From: Sedimentisphaerales bacterium
GTDB lineage: Bacteria; Planctomycetota; Phycisphaerae; Sedimentisphaerales; SM23-30
Assembly (NCBI GenBank): GCA_016928435.1
Contig: JAFGKT010000036.1
Location: 1 to 60,376, forward strand
Reading direction: 5' to 3'
DNA length: 60,376 nt
Each line of letters opens with the position of its first letter. Within the stretch, counting starts at the first letter, position 1. Positions 17,314-26,892 of the stretch are shown here, in pieces. The notes below the pieces were generated by a model. It ran no database searches and was not told the DNA's origin. It saw only the letters and a list, made by a program, of their open reading frames with translations. Position numbers and translations under genes: made by a program.

Positions 17314-20300
17314 CTAAGCAGGCATCAACCTAAGAGTGACAATTTCAAACGGCTTTAGAGGAATAGTCACTTCATTGGCCTGATGGGAAAGAACCTCCAG
17401 TTGATCCTCAATGAGATTCACCCGGCTGACTTGGCTCAACGCAAAACCGGTTTTCAGCGTAATGTCACTCCGACGCCGCAAAGTCTCGTAGAACCTTACG
17501 ATTATGCCTTGCCCGTCTTCAGCTCGTTTGACCGTCTCGATTACTACATTGTCTTGATCGCATCGCACCAACCCTTGCGACCAATCAGCGTTGGATTTAG
17601 CCTTCTTGTCAGACTGACAGGCAGAAGCAATCAACGGATCATTCAACGCGTAAGCGGCGGCAACCGTCGTCGAGTCCACCAATCCGCTGTGAGTCAACAG
17701 ACTATAGGCAAAACGATGCTCGCCCAGATCGGCGACTTTATCCGGAATAGTGGGACTGCGCAGCAGACTTATCCGCATAACATTATCACGAATATCGTGG
17801 CCGTATTTGCAGTCGTTCAGCAAACTCACGCCGTAATCGCCTTCGCTGAGATCGACCCACTTCTGGGCACAAGTTTCAAAACGAGCCCAGTCCCAACTGG
17901 TGTTCATATGGGTAGGCCTCTGCACATAACCCCATTGAATTTCGAAACTGGCTGACGGCGACAGAACCTCCACCGGGAAAGCCACCTTCAGCAAGATATT
18001 GCGCTCGTTCCACTGAACCTTGTTGTCGAAGTCCAACTGACGCGCGCCGGCCGCCAGCGAAACCCGCTGCACACACTCGCTGTTCAATATATTACGCCGA
18101 ATCTCCAGCGTGGCCTTCAACGGGCCCTTTTCCAACACCTTTATGGACGCTTGGGGATCGCTGAACCACATCTTATCTTCAAAATAAATATCGATATCCC
18201 AAGCGTCGTTCTTCATGGGGCGGTCTTCAAAGGCCTGCAACTGATTAGCCACCATATCGGCAGGCAAAACCTCACGTTGATCGACTTTGTCGTAGATCGA
18301 AACGATATCGCCGGCTTTGTTGAACTCAACCCGCAAGCACTCATTTTCTAATAAGTTTTCGCTGACTGCCAGCGTATTGGCGACGGCTTGCGCTTTGCCC
18401 TCTACCACCTGTACCGGAACCACACTGAACGGAGCCATCGCCCCAGGCGTGATCCAGGTGCCGTCTTCGGCCGCTTGACAATCCAATACTTTGCCGTCAC
18501 GCTGCAAAACCTGGCCGGCTTTTAGTTTCTCAGGCCAAAATACCAGATCATCCCGCGTGAACGAACTCGGATTCACCAACAGCATATCGCCGCCGATCAC
18601 AGCCCCGAGAGCCTTTAACGCGTCTTGACGAATCTGTTGGCAAATTTCCGCGATTTCAGCGTATTCCGCTTCGGTCCGTTTGTACACCGGCGTAATGCTG
18701 CTGCCCGGCAGAATATCATGGAACTGGTTAAGACAAACCAACTTCCAGGCATAGTCCAGCTTTTCAGCCGGGTAAACATAGCCATCGACAGTCAATTGCG
18801 CAACCGACGCCAAGAACTCCGCGTCATGCAACCCAAATTCACTCTTGCGATTTCCACGTTTGGTATGGCTTTGAGTGGTATAAGTGCCGCGATGGTATTC
18901 CAGATACAATTCACCGTTCCAGGTCGGCAGCAAATCACCGCTGCGCTCTTCCAGATCGGCGAAGTACTGTTTCATCTTGCCGTGACGCATCTTCGGCATA
19001 GCGGGGAACTCCGCCAGCTCACGCACATTTTCCAGCATCTCGCGGGTCGGACCGCCTCCGCCGTCACCAAAACCATAAGACATCATCAGTTCTTGCTGAT
19101 GCTCTTTCTGCTGGAATATTTGCCATGTACCCATAACTTGCTTGGCGGATACATTGGCGTTATAGGTACTGACAATTCCCATGTCCGCTTCGCCCGTGGT
19201 GCCAAAGTGCGTCAACACTTTCGTACCATCCAGGCCCTGCCACCAGAAACTATCGTAAGGCATACGATTGTACTGGCTCCAACCCAACTTGGTGGTGAAG
19301 AAGTAATCCATCCCCGCTAGTTTGATCAACTGCGGCAGGTTCCATGCATAACCAAAAACGTCCGGCAACCACAGTACAGGCGTTTCAGCGTTCTCGCCGA
19401 AATGCTTACGGAAAAAACTGCGACCCAGCAAAAACTGCCGCGCCAAAGATTCGTTACCGCTGACATTGCAGTCCGCCTCCACCCACATACCGCCAATCAA
19501 TTCCCACTGCCCATCAGCAACCTTTTCCTTGATCCGCTCAAAAAGATCCGGATAGTCACGCAGCAAATAGTCATATAACTGCGGCTGACTCTGGGTAAAA
19601 CTGTAGTCGGGAAATTCTTCCATCATCTGAAGAACATTACTGAAGGTTCTGCCGCTCTTACGCCGGCTCTGAGCCACCGTCCACAGCCAAGCCACATCAA
19701 TATGAGCGTGACCCGTAGCCACAATACTCACATCCATCGGCGGTCCAGCCTTTTTCAGACCATCTTTGAGTACCTTATGAGCCTCGGCAACACTATCATA
19801 GAAACCATCACCGAACGGCTCGCGAGTATCCAGCGCCTTAAACGCCGCGTCCAGAGCGTTGAGAATCAACCCTTTAGCCGGGTTGTTGTTGTCAAGAACA
19901 GCTACAACCTGACAGGCCACCCGCGCCGTGGCAATAAGATCGCGCGTTGGTTGGTGGACCTGAACCACCTCGCACTGATCCATGAACAGTTGTGTACCGA
20001 CTCGCCCGTGGGGCCAACCGCCACGTCCGCTCCAGCCGTGCAACGCCAATAAATGCGATTTCCCATCGCAAGCGGATTTGGGCAGCGTAACCTCATGATG
20101 ATGACGGTCGCAACTGGTAACCGACTTACCATCTATGTAAACGAGCGATTCCGGATGACTGAAAAAATCCCCCGATTCTCCCATAGGTAAATACAACGCC
20201 AAGGGGCCGTCCGCAGGCCAATCGGCAGGTACCGCAAAAGAACCACGCACCACAAAATCTTGTTCCCATTTACCCCAATAAGTATTGGGCAATATCTCCT

Positions 20301-20469
20301 GCCAACCCTTATCGTCAACATCACAACCGATTGGCGGATCAACCTCAGGACCAGCTAATTCAATATAGCGCCAAGACGAAATATTATGCCGACGCCGATA
20401 TACTAATGGCTCAATCAATTTTATACGATGTTGGATTTTAGCCGCGGTCCAGTGTGTTTTGTGGTACAT
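17314..20469 (-). CDS. Alpha-mannosidase, glycoside hydrolase family 38
   Basis: The 1051-residue enzyme should hydrolyse alpha-mannosides. The metal-binding start of the GH38 domain is GHAHIDVAWLW near residue 250. The nucleophile aspartate is in LWLPDVFGYAW near residue 370, and FFTTKLGWSQYNRMP follows. The helical middle domain contains FHDILPGSSI, and the C-terminal half is the beta-sandwich region. An N-terminal beta domain of 230 residues precedes the catalytic part, as in large bacterial members. No signal peptide is seen, so it is probably cytoplasmic. I prefer the ATG at 20469 (GGAAG five bases upstream) over an ATG 63 bases earlier without a binding site. A TATACT -10-like box sits at 20569-20574. 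The oxidoreductase gene upstream is co-directional. Confidence 0.9.
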   Translation of the reverse strand: MYHKTHWTAAKIQHRIKLIEPLVYRRRHNISSWRYIELAGPEVDPPIGCDVDDKGWQEILPNTYWGKWEQDFVVRGSFAVPADWPADGPLALYLPMGESGDFFSHPESLVYIDGKSVTSCDRHHHEVTLPKSACDGKSHLLALHGWSGRGGWPHGRVGTQLFMDQCEVVQVHQPTRDLIATARVACQVVAVLDNNNPAKGLILNALDAAFKALDTREPFGDGFYDSVAEAHKVLKDGLKKAGPPMDVSIVATGHAHIDVAWLWTVAQSRRKSGRTFSNVLQMMEEFPDYSFTQSQPQLYDYLLRDYPDLFERIKEKVADGQWELIGGMWVEADCNVSGNESLARQFLLGRSFFRKHFGENAETPVLWLPDVFGYAWNLPQLIKLAGMDYFFTTKLGWSQYNRMPYDSFWWQGLDGTKVLTHFGTTGEADMGIVSTYNANVSAKQVMGTWQIFQQKEHQQELMMSYGFGDGGGGPTREMLENVRELAEFPAMPKMRHGKMKQYFADLEERSGDLLPTWNGELYLEYHRGTYTTQSHTKRGNRKSEFGLHDAEFLASVAQLTVDGYVYPAEKLDYAWKLVCLNQFHDILPGSSITPVYKRTEAEYAEIAEICQQIRQDALKALGAVIGGDMLLVNPSSFTRDDLVFWPEKLKAGQVLQRDGKVLDCQAAEDGTWITPGAMAPFSVVPVQVVEGKAQAVANTLAVSENLLENECLRVEFNKAGDIVSIYDKVDQREVLPADMVANQLQAFEDRPMKNDAWDIDIYFEDKMWFSDPQASIKVLEKGPLKATLEIRRNILNSECVQRVSLAAGARQLDFDNKVQWNERNILLKVAFPVEVLSPSASFEIQWGYVQRPTHMNTSWDWARFETCAQKWVDLSEGDYGVSLLNDCKYGHDIRDNVMRISLLRSPTIPDKVADLGEHRFAYSLLTHSGLVDSTTVAAAYALNDPLIASACQSDKKAKSNADWSQGLVRCDQDNVVIETVKRAEDGQGIIVRFYETLRRRSDITLKTGFALSQVSRVNLIEDQLEVLSHQANEVTIPLKPFEIVTLRLMPA

Positions 20470-20668
20470 ATGAGCTTCCGAAACTTGAGACAAACTATTG
20501 CTGTATTTATACTTAACATTCAAATCCGGCATAGGAGGCGCACAATGCCCTCCCCAGACGAATTATGTAGTATATCCCCATTTCTCACACACACAAAACA
20601 AATTTGCAGATAAAAAAATTGGGTTTTTTCTGGGATTTTCCCAAAGTACCGCGTCAGCAACCATCACA

Positions 20669-21811
20669 TTAGATTGCCACGGTGCTTTGCTTCGCGTGCG
20701 ATTCCAAAGCCGCGGTAAAGAGCCTATGGCTGTAGGCGGTCTCTTCCGGCAGTACGCACCCAGCAAAACGCTTCGGAGTTTTGCCGTGCGCCAACTCGGT
20801 CAAAAACGCCGCCCACATCTGCAAAATCGAATCGCTGAAGCCAAATTCGAATATCCCCCCGGTGATTGATTTGAACGTCACTTCATGGCCCATATCGATA
20901 ACCTGCCAAGCCTGCTCACCACCGCTATATTGCAGAATCTCAATAGAATTGGTGTTTTTGCTGCTGTATCGGGCACATGCTTTGGTGCCCAGCACCTCAA
21001 AACACCACGTGTCTTTCTGCCCCGGAGCGATACGCTGGGTCTTGATCGTTAGCGGAAACACACTGCCGCTGTCGGCATCCTCAGCTTCACAGAACAACGT
21101 GGCGTTGTCCCAAGTCTCACAGGCCGCCATGCCCCCCTTGCCGTCAGGCCGTTCGGTGATAATATTCGACAATATCGCCCGGACATTCTTAGGATACCAA
21201 CCCGCCCTAAAAGGCATATGACACGGATGCATCCCCAGATCACCCATGCAACCATACTCCCCGTTAAACTTCTTCATCCGCTTCCAGTTGATCGTTTTGT
21301 TCGGGTCAAGGTCGCTGCTGTGCAAAAAGCCGCTGTTAACCTCTAATATTGTACCAAACGCCTTGGCGTCAATCATATCACCGATCCGCTGCATCGCGGG
21401 AACAAACGGAAATTCTGACGAACAACGTACCAACTGGTCGGGATGTTCAGCGATGCAAGCCATAATCGCGTCGTTGGCGGGTTTGTCGATACCAAAGGGC
21501 TTTTCACCCAGAAGATGCTTGCCCGCTCGGATGGCTGCGCAGAACATTTCCTCGTGCAAATTATGCGGCACCGCGATGTAAACCGCTTCTACATCAGCAT
21601 TTGCCAACACTTCTTGGTAATCGTCGGTCACTTGGGTAATCGAAGCGAAATTACCGCTGTACCATTTAAGCAGCTCAGCGTTCTTATCGCAAACAGCCAC
21701 AATTTCCGGCCTCACATCCATATCAGGCAAATGGCACCAACGCGCCGCGGCGCTGGCAAATTCACGTCCCATCAACCCACATCCGATTATCCCAAATTTG
21801 ACTGTTCGCAC
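20669..21811 (-). CDS. Gfo/Idh/MocA family sugar oxidoreductase
   Basis: The product of about 380 residues has the Rossmann NAD(P) motif FGIIGCGLMG at the N-terminus, DVEAVYIAVPHNLHEE near residue 83 and the family signature GEKPFGIDKPAND, where the lysine is catalytic. The C-terminal alpha/beta domain carries GDLGMHPCHMPF with the conserved histidine. The substrate is not known; neighbours suggest carbohydrate metabolism together with the mannosidase downstream. The GTG at 21811 is preferred because TGAGG lies nine bases upstream; an in-frame TTG 15 bases earlier is part of that binding site. Gap to the mannosidase start is about 200 bases. Confidence 0.87.
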   Translation of the reverse strand: MRTVKFGIIGCGLMGREFASAAARWCHLPDMDVRPEIVAVCDKNAELLKWYSGNFASITQVTDDYQEVLANADVEAVYIAVPHNLHEEMFCAAIRAGKHLLGEKPFGIDKPANDAIMACIAEHPDQLVRCSSEFPFVPAMQRIGDMIDAKAFGTILEVNSGFLHSSDLDPNKTINWKRMKKFNGEYGCMGDLGMHPCHMPFRAGWYPKNVRAILSNIITERPDGKGGMAACETWDNATLFCEAEDADSGSVFPLTIKTQRIAPGQKDTWCFEVLGTKACARYSSKNTNSIEILQYSGGEQAWQVIDMGHEVTFKSITGGIFEFGFSDSILQMWAAFLTELAHGKTPKRFAGCVLPEETAYSHRLFTAALESHAKQSTVAI

Positions 21812-21863
21812 GGCCCTAAACCTCAATGTAAAAAAACAACATTAAAACACATACATTAACACA

Positions 21864-21892
21864 AGGATATCTCCTCTCCCGCGAATTTGCAA
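21864..21892 (-). promoter_or_regulatory. Possible sigma-70 promoter of the Gfo/Idh/MocA gene
   Basis: On the minus strand TTGCAA (21892-21887), a 17-base spacer and TATCCT (21869-21864) match the consensus at 4/6 each, about 55 bases upstream of the start codon. Confidence 0.35.
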
Positions 21893-21949
21893 GGGCAAAA
21901 ACCATTTTGCAGCCCATTCTCGGTGAATAACAAGAGAAAATCACTTAGA

Positions 21950-21971
21950 AAAACGCCGGCCGGGCGTTTTT
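21950..21971. terminator. Terminator-like hairpin between divergent genes
   Basis: AACGCC and GGCGTT pair around GGCCG, flanked by an A-run before and a T-run after, so it would work in both directions. It sits upstream of both neighbouring genes rather than downstream, which is odd for a terminator. Confidence 0.55.
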
Positions 21972-21996
21972 TGCTCCATACTTAGGATTTGTCCTC

Positions 21997-22025
21997 TTGA
22001 ACAGTTCGGCCCAACGCAGTAGCAT
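21997..22025 (+). promoter_or_regulatory. Possible sigma-70 promoter of panC
   Basis: TTGAAC (21997-22002), a 17-base spacer and TAGCAT (22020-22025) match the consensus at 4/6 each, with a predicted leader of about 65 bases. Confidence 0.35.
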
Positions 22026-22096
22026 TAATTCGTTTGTTGGCAACTATTTGACGCTGACCAAAGCAGCCCCGAACCGAAAGCTGGTAAAGAACCGCT

Positions 22097-22945
22097 ATGC
22101 AAATATGTAAAACCATTTCCGAAACTCGCGCCGCTATCGCTCAGGCGCGCCAAGCGGGCCAAACCATCGGTTTCGTTCCAACCATGGGCGCTCTGCATCA
22201 GGGCCACTTTTCTCTTGTCAGCCAAAGTTGCGCCCAGTGCGATTTCACCGTGGTCAGCATTTTCGTCAACCCCACCCAATTCGGCCCCAACGAGGACCTA
22301 AACGCCTACCCCCGTACCTTCGATGCCGACTGCCAAGGCTGCCAAAAGCTGGGAGCTGATCTGATATTCGCGCCATCTGCCGCCGAGATGTACCCAAAGC
22401 CAAACCTTACATGGATCAATGTCGAAAAACTCACCGAACATCTTTGCGGAACTTCACGCCCAACTCATTTTCGGGGCGTCTGCACGGTAGTCGCCAAACT
22501 TCTCAATATCGTACAGCCCGACCGCGCCTATTTCGGCCAAAAAGACGCCCAGCAACTCGCTGTCATCCAGCGTATGGTCGCTGATCTGAATTTCCCAACT
22601 ACTATCGTGCCGTGCGCCACAGTACGCGAAGAAGACGGCCTGGCGATGAGTTCACGCAACGCTTACCTTAGCCACGAACAACGCCGACTCGCTCCCGTTC
22701 TCTACCAAACACTCCAAAATGCCGCCGAATTAATCAAACAAGGCAACACTAACGCCACCGACATCATAGCTGCCATGACAGAAAAAATCACAACCCAAAC
22801 TCCAGGACAAATCGATTATATCTCCATTGTTGACAAGGAATTACTCCATCCGGTCGCGACCATCGAAGCCCCTGTGCTGATCGCCCTGGCGGTGCGGATC
22901 GGCAAAGCCCGCCTTATTGACAATATTGTGGTGGACCCATCGTAA
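22097..22945 (+). CDS. panC: Pantothenate synthetase (pantoate--beta-alanine ligase)
   Basis: The 282-residue enzyme joins pantoate and beta-alanine using ATP, giving pantothenate for coenzyme A. The nucleotidyltransferase HIGH-type motif is in PTMGALHQGHFSLV (residues 28-41), followed by SIFVNPTQFGPNEDL, FGQKDAQQL near residue 150 and MSSRNAYLS near residue 186. Length is normal. The aspartate decarboxylase that supplies beta-alanine follows 101 bases downstream, so the two form a small vitamin-B5 unit. Confidence 0.95.
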   Translation: MQICKTISETRAAIAQARQAGQTIGFVPTMGALHQGHFSLVSQSCAQCDFTVVSIFVNPTQFGPNEDLNAYPRTFDADCQGCQKLGADLIFAPSAAEMYPKPNLTWINVEKLTEHLCGTSRPTHFRGVCTVVAKLLNIVQPDRAYFGQKDAQQLAVIQRMVADLNFPTTIVPCATVREEDGLAMSSRNAYLSHEQRRLAPVLYQTLQNAAELIKQGNTNATDIIAAMTEKITTQTPGQIDYISIVDKELLHPVATIEAPVLIALAVRIGKARLIDNIVVDPS

Positions 22946-23046
22946 CAATAGACATAAAATTCACGTATTGTTGACACCATCGCCAAACAACGCAGTGTAG
23001 TTATTCTCCTTTACTCAAACATCACCAAACTCAAGATTCCATTAAA

Positions 23047-23403
23047 ATGCAAGTTACTCTGTTGAAATCCAAAATCCATCGTGCCACCGTCACCGACGCC
23101 AACCTCCATTACACCGGCAGCATCACCATCGACCAAGACCTCATGGACGCCGCGGGTATATTGCCCTATGAAAAGGTGTTAGTCGCCAATCTCGACAACG
23201 GCACACGCCACGAAACCTATACCGTACCCGGCGAGCGAGGCAGCGGTGTCATTCTTACAATGGGCGCCGCGGCCCGTTTGGTACATCCCGGTGATAGAGT
23301 CATCATCATGGCATTCGCTGAATTCGACCCTACCGAAGTGCCAGACCACAAACCCAAAGTCGTCATCGTCGATGATAAAAACCGCATAACCAAAGTGCTG
23401 TAA
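23047..23403 (+). CDS. panD: Aspartate 1-decarboxylase, pyruvoyl type
   Basis: The 118-residue proenzyme makes beta-alanine from L-aspartate. It is expected to self-cleave at the Gly24-Ser25 bond in [10 protein letters not shown], turning the serine into the pyruvoyl cofactor. Lys9 ([10 protein letters not shown]) and the [17 protein letters not shown] stretch around residues 57-73 are the usual active-site parts. It works with the preceding panC. Length and motifs are those of a normal enzyme. Confidence 0.95.
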   Translation: MQVTLLKSKIHRATVTDANLHYTGSITIDQDLMDAAGILPYEKVLVANLDNGTRHETYTVPGERGSGVILTMGAAARLVHPGDRVIIMAFAEFDPTEVPDHKPKVVIVDDKNRITKVL

Positions 23404-23487
23404 CAAAAACTACGATAACCCCAGCGAGATCGGCGGACGACCCAAAATCATCTCCCACGGTCCCGCGTTCAACCCAAGCCATATTGT

Positions 23488-24471
23488 ATGCGCCCTGAAC
23501 TGTTTGTTATTCCCTTTATAAATGTCAGCATCAAGAGCTACGGCTTTATGATGGCGTGCGGATTTCTAGCGGCACTGCTGCTGGCTCGGTGGCGCAGCCG
23601 TAAACTGGGCGAAAACCCCGATCACATTACCAACTTCAGTGTTCTCACCCTTATTGCCGGGGTTATAGGCGCTCGTCTACATTATGTACTCCACCGTTTC
23701 GACCACTATCAAGAACATCCTGCCGAGATATTCGCGATATCATCAGGCGGATTGGAATTCCTCGGGGGCTTCATACTCGCGGCATTGGTAACCGGCATCT
23801 ATCTCCGCCGCAAGAAATTACCTACCTTTAAGTATCTCGATATCTTGGCGCCGGCTCTTATGCTGGGATTGGCGTTCGGCCGAATCGGCTGCCTGCTTAA
23901 CGGCTGCTGCTTTGGCGCACCGTGTGAGCTGCCCTGGGCTGTGCGTTTCCCCGTAACCAATAACTACACCCAAGGTATCGGATGTAACGCCCATAACAAC
24001 TCTCATTACAGCCTGCCATACAGCTACCAAATCAACCCCGACGAAAACCGCAGGCCCGGCATCCCACCCATAATAACGCTGTCGCAAGACTATTACGTAT
24101 TCGACTTCGACGGCAACCCCATACTCAAAGCCCCAAGCCAACTCACGCCCGAGCAACTCCACGAAATGCAGCACGGCCAATACCAAATGCACCCCATCCA
24201 TCCAACACAACTATACTCATGCATCAACGCCTTGATACTATGCCTGATCTTGAGTTTCCTTTTTCGCTTCCGCCACGCTGACGGTCAAATATTCGCGCTC
24301 ATGATGATTATGTACGGCAGCACACGCTTTATCATAGAACTGCTGCGCATTGACAATCCATTGGAATTCGATGGAATGACTATTTCCCAAAACCTCGGAA
24401 TTCTCGCGGTTGTCGCTGGAATCGTAATGCTGGCTATGGTTCAGCACAAAACGCAAAAAAACAAAAAATAA
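23488..24471 (+). CDS. lgt: Prolipoprotein diacylglyceryl transferase
   Basis: The 327-residue inner-membrane enzyme attaches diacylglycerol to the lipobox cysteine of prolipoproteins, the first step of lipoprotein maturation. Several transmembrane helices are visible, along with the conserved GARLHYVLH and the signature FGRIGCLLNGCCFG near residue 130. A polar insertion of about 60 residues (around 160-225, rich in Asn, Pro and His) precedes HPTQLYSC and is longer than in Escherichia coli. No clear ribosome binding site precedes the ATG. It is followed by a PAC2 gene on the same strand. Confidence 0.93.
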   Translation: MRPELFVIPFINVSIKSYGFMMACGFLAALLLARWRSRKLGENPDHITNFSVLTLIAGVIGARLHYVLHRFDHYQEHPAEIFAISSGGLEFLGGFILAALVTGIYLRRKKLPTFKYLDILAPALMLGLAFGRIGCLLNGCCFGAPCELPWAVRFPVTNNYTQGIGCNAHNNSHYSLPYSYQINPDENRRPGIPPIITLSQDYYVFDFDGNPILKAPSQLTPEQLHEMQHGQYQMHPIHPTQLYSCINALILCLILSFLFRFRHADGQIFALMMIMYGSTRFIIELLRIDNPLEFDGMTISQNLGILAVVAGIVMLAMVQHKTQKNKK

Positions 24472-24510
24472 TCATCAATACTTTAGACATATCAGCAAAG
24501 CATAATACTT

Positions 24511-25380
24511 ATGTCTTACGACTGCCTAGAAATCATAGAGCAACCACGGTTCGACCACGGCAGACTTGTAATGGGGCTGCAAGGATGGATGGACGGCGGA
24601 GAAGTGTCCATCGGCGCCACCGAAACAATTATCGACCTGCTTAAAGCTCGTAAAGTCGCCCGCATTAAACCGCAACCGTTCTATCTGTATAATTTCCCCG
24701 GATCGATGGAACTTACGTCGTTGTTTCGCCCGTATATCGAAATCAACGATGGAATAATAACCGATTACCGTGAGCCGGATAACATCTTCTTCGCTGATGA
24801 CCCCAATCAACTGCTGCTGTTTGTCGGCAAAGAACCGCACCTTAACTGGGAAACCTATAGCGAAAAGTTTTTCACTTTCATTCAACAATGTAACATCAAA
24901 GAGGTGTACTTCATCGGCAGCGTGGCGGGACTGGTGCCCCACACCCGTGACCCGAGAATCAGCGCCACTGTATCGCACCCATATATGCGCGACAGGCTGG
25001 ATACTTTGCATCTAAAGCCCACCTTCTACCAAGGGCCCGGCAGCATAATCAACAGCTTTCTACGCACCGCCGGCCAATGCGATATCGAAATGATGACACT
25101 CGTCGCCGAAATCCCCGCCTACGTTCAGGGACGAAACCCCAGATCTATCGAAGTAATGATCCGGCGAGTTTCAGCTATATTGGGATTGGAACTCAACCTG
25201 GACCGATTACGAAATCTCGGCGATCTGCTCGAAAAGAAAATCGACAAAGCCGTCGCGGAACGCGAAGAACTCGCCACACACATCAAAAAACTCGAAGAAA
25301 ACTACGACCGAGAAGTCTTCGACAACGAAATGGGCGATCTCAAAACCTGGCTCGAGGACCAAGGCATCCGACTCGACTGA
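24511..25380 (+). CDS. PAC2-family (proteasome-assembly-chaperone-like) protein
   Basis: The 289-residue product matches the PAC2 family, whose bacterial members have no established function. Typical parts are LVMGLQGWMDGGEVSIGA at the N-terminus, the YLYNFPGSME stretch, the central VYFIGSVAGLVPHTRDPRISA segment and the GPGSIINSFLRTA motif near residue 180. The last 60 residues are helical, charged and probably coiled-coil. It starts 39 bases after lgt, so the two are probably co-transcribed. No proteasome gene is in this window. Confidence 0.8.
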   Translation: MSYDCLEIIEQPRFDHGRLVMGLQGWMDGGEVSIGATETIIDLLKARKVARIKPQPFYLYNFPGSMELTSLFRPYIEINDGIITDYREPDNIFFADDPNQLLLFVGKEPHLNWETYSEKFFTFIQQCNIKEVYFIGSVAGLVPHTRDPRISATVSHPYMRDRLDTLHLKPTFYQGPGSIINSFLRTAGQCDIEMMTLVAEIPAYVQGRNPRSIEVMIRRVSAILGLELNLDRLRNLGDLLEKKIDKAVAEREELATHIKKLEENYDREVFDNEMGDLKTWLEDQGIRLD

Positions 25381-25802
25381 CCAACTCGAACGCCAATAAA
25401 ACACATCCGAGCAAACATACCTACTACCCCAGCTAAAACCTACTATTCCTCCGTGATTTAGCTGAAAAATGCCGTTTTCTATGCTGTTAAGAATTCATAT
25501 TAACCCTGCGCAATATAGATATTGATGACCCTACGTAAGCAATGTAATGCCCGAGTAGCTCACCAAAAAGGCCTATAATCGACGCCGTAGCCATACCAAA
25601 TAATTCCTTATAGAGAATCGGAGAAAAAAAATCCAATCACTCAATGCAACTAAGTTACTGTAAAATAACAACTAACACATCTATTAGAATAACTCGACAC
25701 CACACATTCCAGCAGACAGCCTGGATAGGTTAATACCTTTAATTGCAGAAACGATAATATGTATAGTGAGGTGTCTTTAATTTTTTTGCATTGAGGAATG
25801 CC
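25381..25802. other. Gap without recognisable features
   Basis: AT-rich sequence between the PAC2 gene and the hemerythrin gene. I see no convincing gene, repeat or terminator; the hemerythrin binding site GAGGA (25793-25797) ends it. Confidence 0.5.
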
Positions 25803-26285
25803 ATGAAGTCGATCGATTGGAATTCGACTCTGTCTGCTGAAGTAGACGAAATTGACAATCAGCACAGCAGAATCACACGGATAATAGACAAGCTTCAAAA
25901 CAGCCTGGAATCGAAGCAGTCTGAAACTACCGCACACGATGCTCTAGCTGACATGTCAAACTATGCCACTGCGTACTTCCATGCTGAAGAAAAAAACATG
26001 CACCGCATTAACTACCCCAGCGTCACCCAACACGAGAGGGAACATGAGCAATTCGTGGATACAATATTGCAATTCGTAGATCGCACATTGCAATTCTCTT
26101 GCATCGACAACGATAACTACTACATAGATATCGCGACCGACCTCCTGGCGTTCTTGGAAGCATGGCTCATCAATCACATCAACAAACGCAGCGGCCTGCC
26201 GCAAGTATTTCTGGACTATAGTCTGCATGCCACCAAAGAAATCGACCACGCCATCGAAGAAACCGGCGATTTGCAGACAACTTGA
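25803..26285 (+). CDS. Bacteriohemerythrin-like protein with incomplete di-iron site
   Basis: The 160-residue product is a four-helix hemerythrin, a family that binds oxygen at a di-iron centre and is often linked to aerotaxis. The fold marks are all there: IDWNSTLSAEVDEIDNQHSR at the start, EEKNM, the HEREH pair and WLINHI. Compared with the classical ligands, His21, Glu62, His77, His81 and His125 are kept. The histidine expected before FxxEE is Tyr58 and the aspartate five residues after His125 is Ser130. His60 might partly compensate. The ATG at 25803 is preferred over a TTG 12 bases earlier because GAGGA lies six bases upstream. Confidence 0.85.
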   Translation: MKSIDWNSTLSAEVDEIDNQHSRITRIIDKLQNSLESKQSETTAHDALADMSNYATAYFHAEEKNMHRINYPSVTQHEREHEQFVDTILQFVDRTLQFSCIDNDNYYIDIATDLLAFLEAWLINHINKRSGLPQVFLDYSLHATKEIDHAIEETGDLQTT

Positions 26286-26892
26286 AAATATCCCCACCTA
26301 TCCCCTTCTTCTAATCTACCATCACCATACCGCCCACAATGCGCAAATATAAAAAAGCCCGGACCACAACCTTAAAGTCGCGGCCCGGACTGAGCAAGGA
26401 ACCGCACTTGCCGACAAGACCCAGATAGCGATGGACGCTATCCGCAAAGGGCCCGTCGGCGGCGGAGCCAATATCGCGCTTCGACAGGATACGCCAACAA
26501 CATTTCGGTTTCTCCTGCGATATCGAAGCTACAATATTGCGATGCTCTGGCGGGTCAAAACCTCACAGTGTCCAAACTGTGGGTAAGTCTCTTTGAACCC
26601 CCCCAAAAACTATGCCGACCGAAACCGCCAACTGCGCGCAAAAAAACCACCAAACCTGAAGCAGACAAGGAAGATCGCTTCAGATATCCAACTCTCAAGC
26701 CTTCATGCACCCCGTACCTTGCGGCACCAAATCTGCACTCATAAACTATTGGCTCGACAGACAAGATATCCTCAGCAAGGATGTATAAACCATAACACAC
26801 AATTGCCGGATTGTCAAAAAAACGCACCAACTGGCCAGGGAAAAACCCACATACATTTTGATGGAAGGACCGTTAGAAAGTAACCAACGGTA
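26286..26892. other. Gap without a convincing gene
   Basis: Two short overlapping frames exist (plus strand 26593-26883, minus strand 26555-26830) but neither shows a domain, a clear binding site or convincing codon use. The GCCCGGAC octamer is repeated directly near 26359 and 26384. It marks the boundary between the + strand genes and the minus-strand flagellar block. Confidence 0.5.

Noticed and set aside
26593-26883. 96-codon plus-strand frame in the 26.3-26.9 kb gap
   Set aside because: Overlaps an equally long minus-strand frame; no domain, no binding site and atypical composition.
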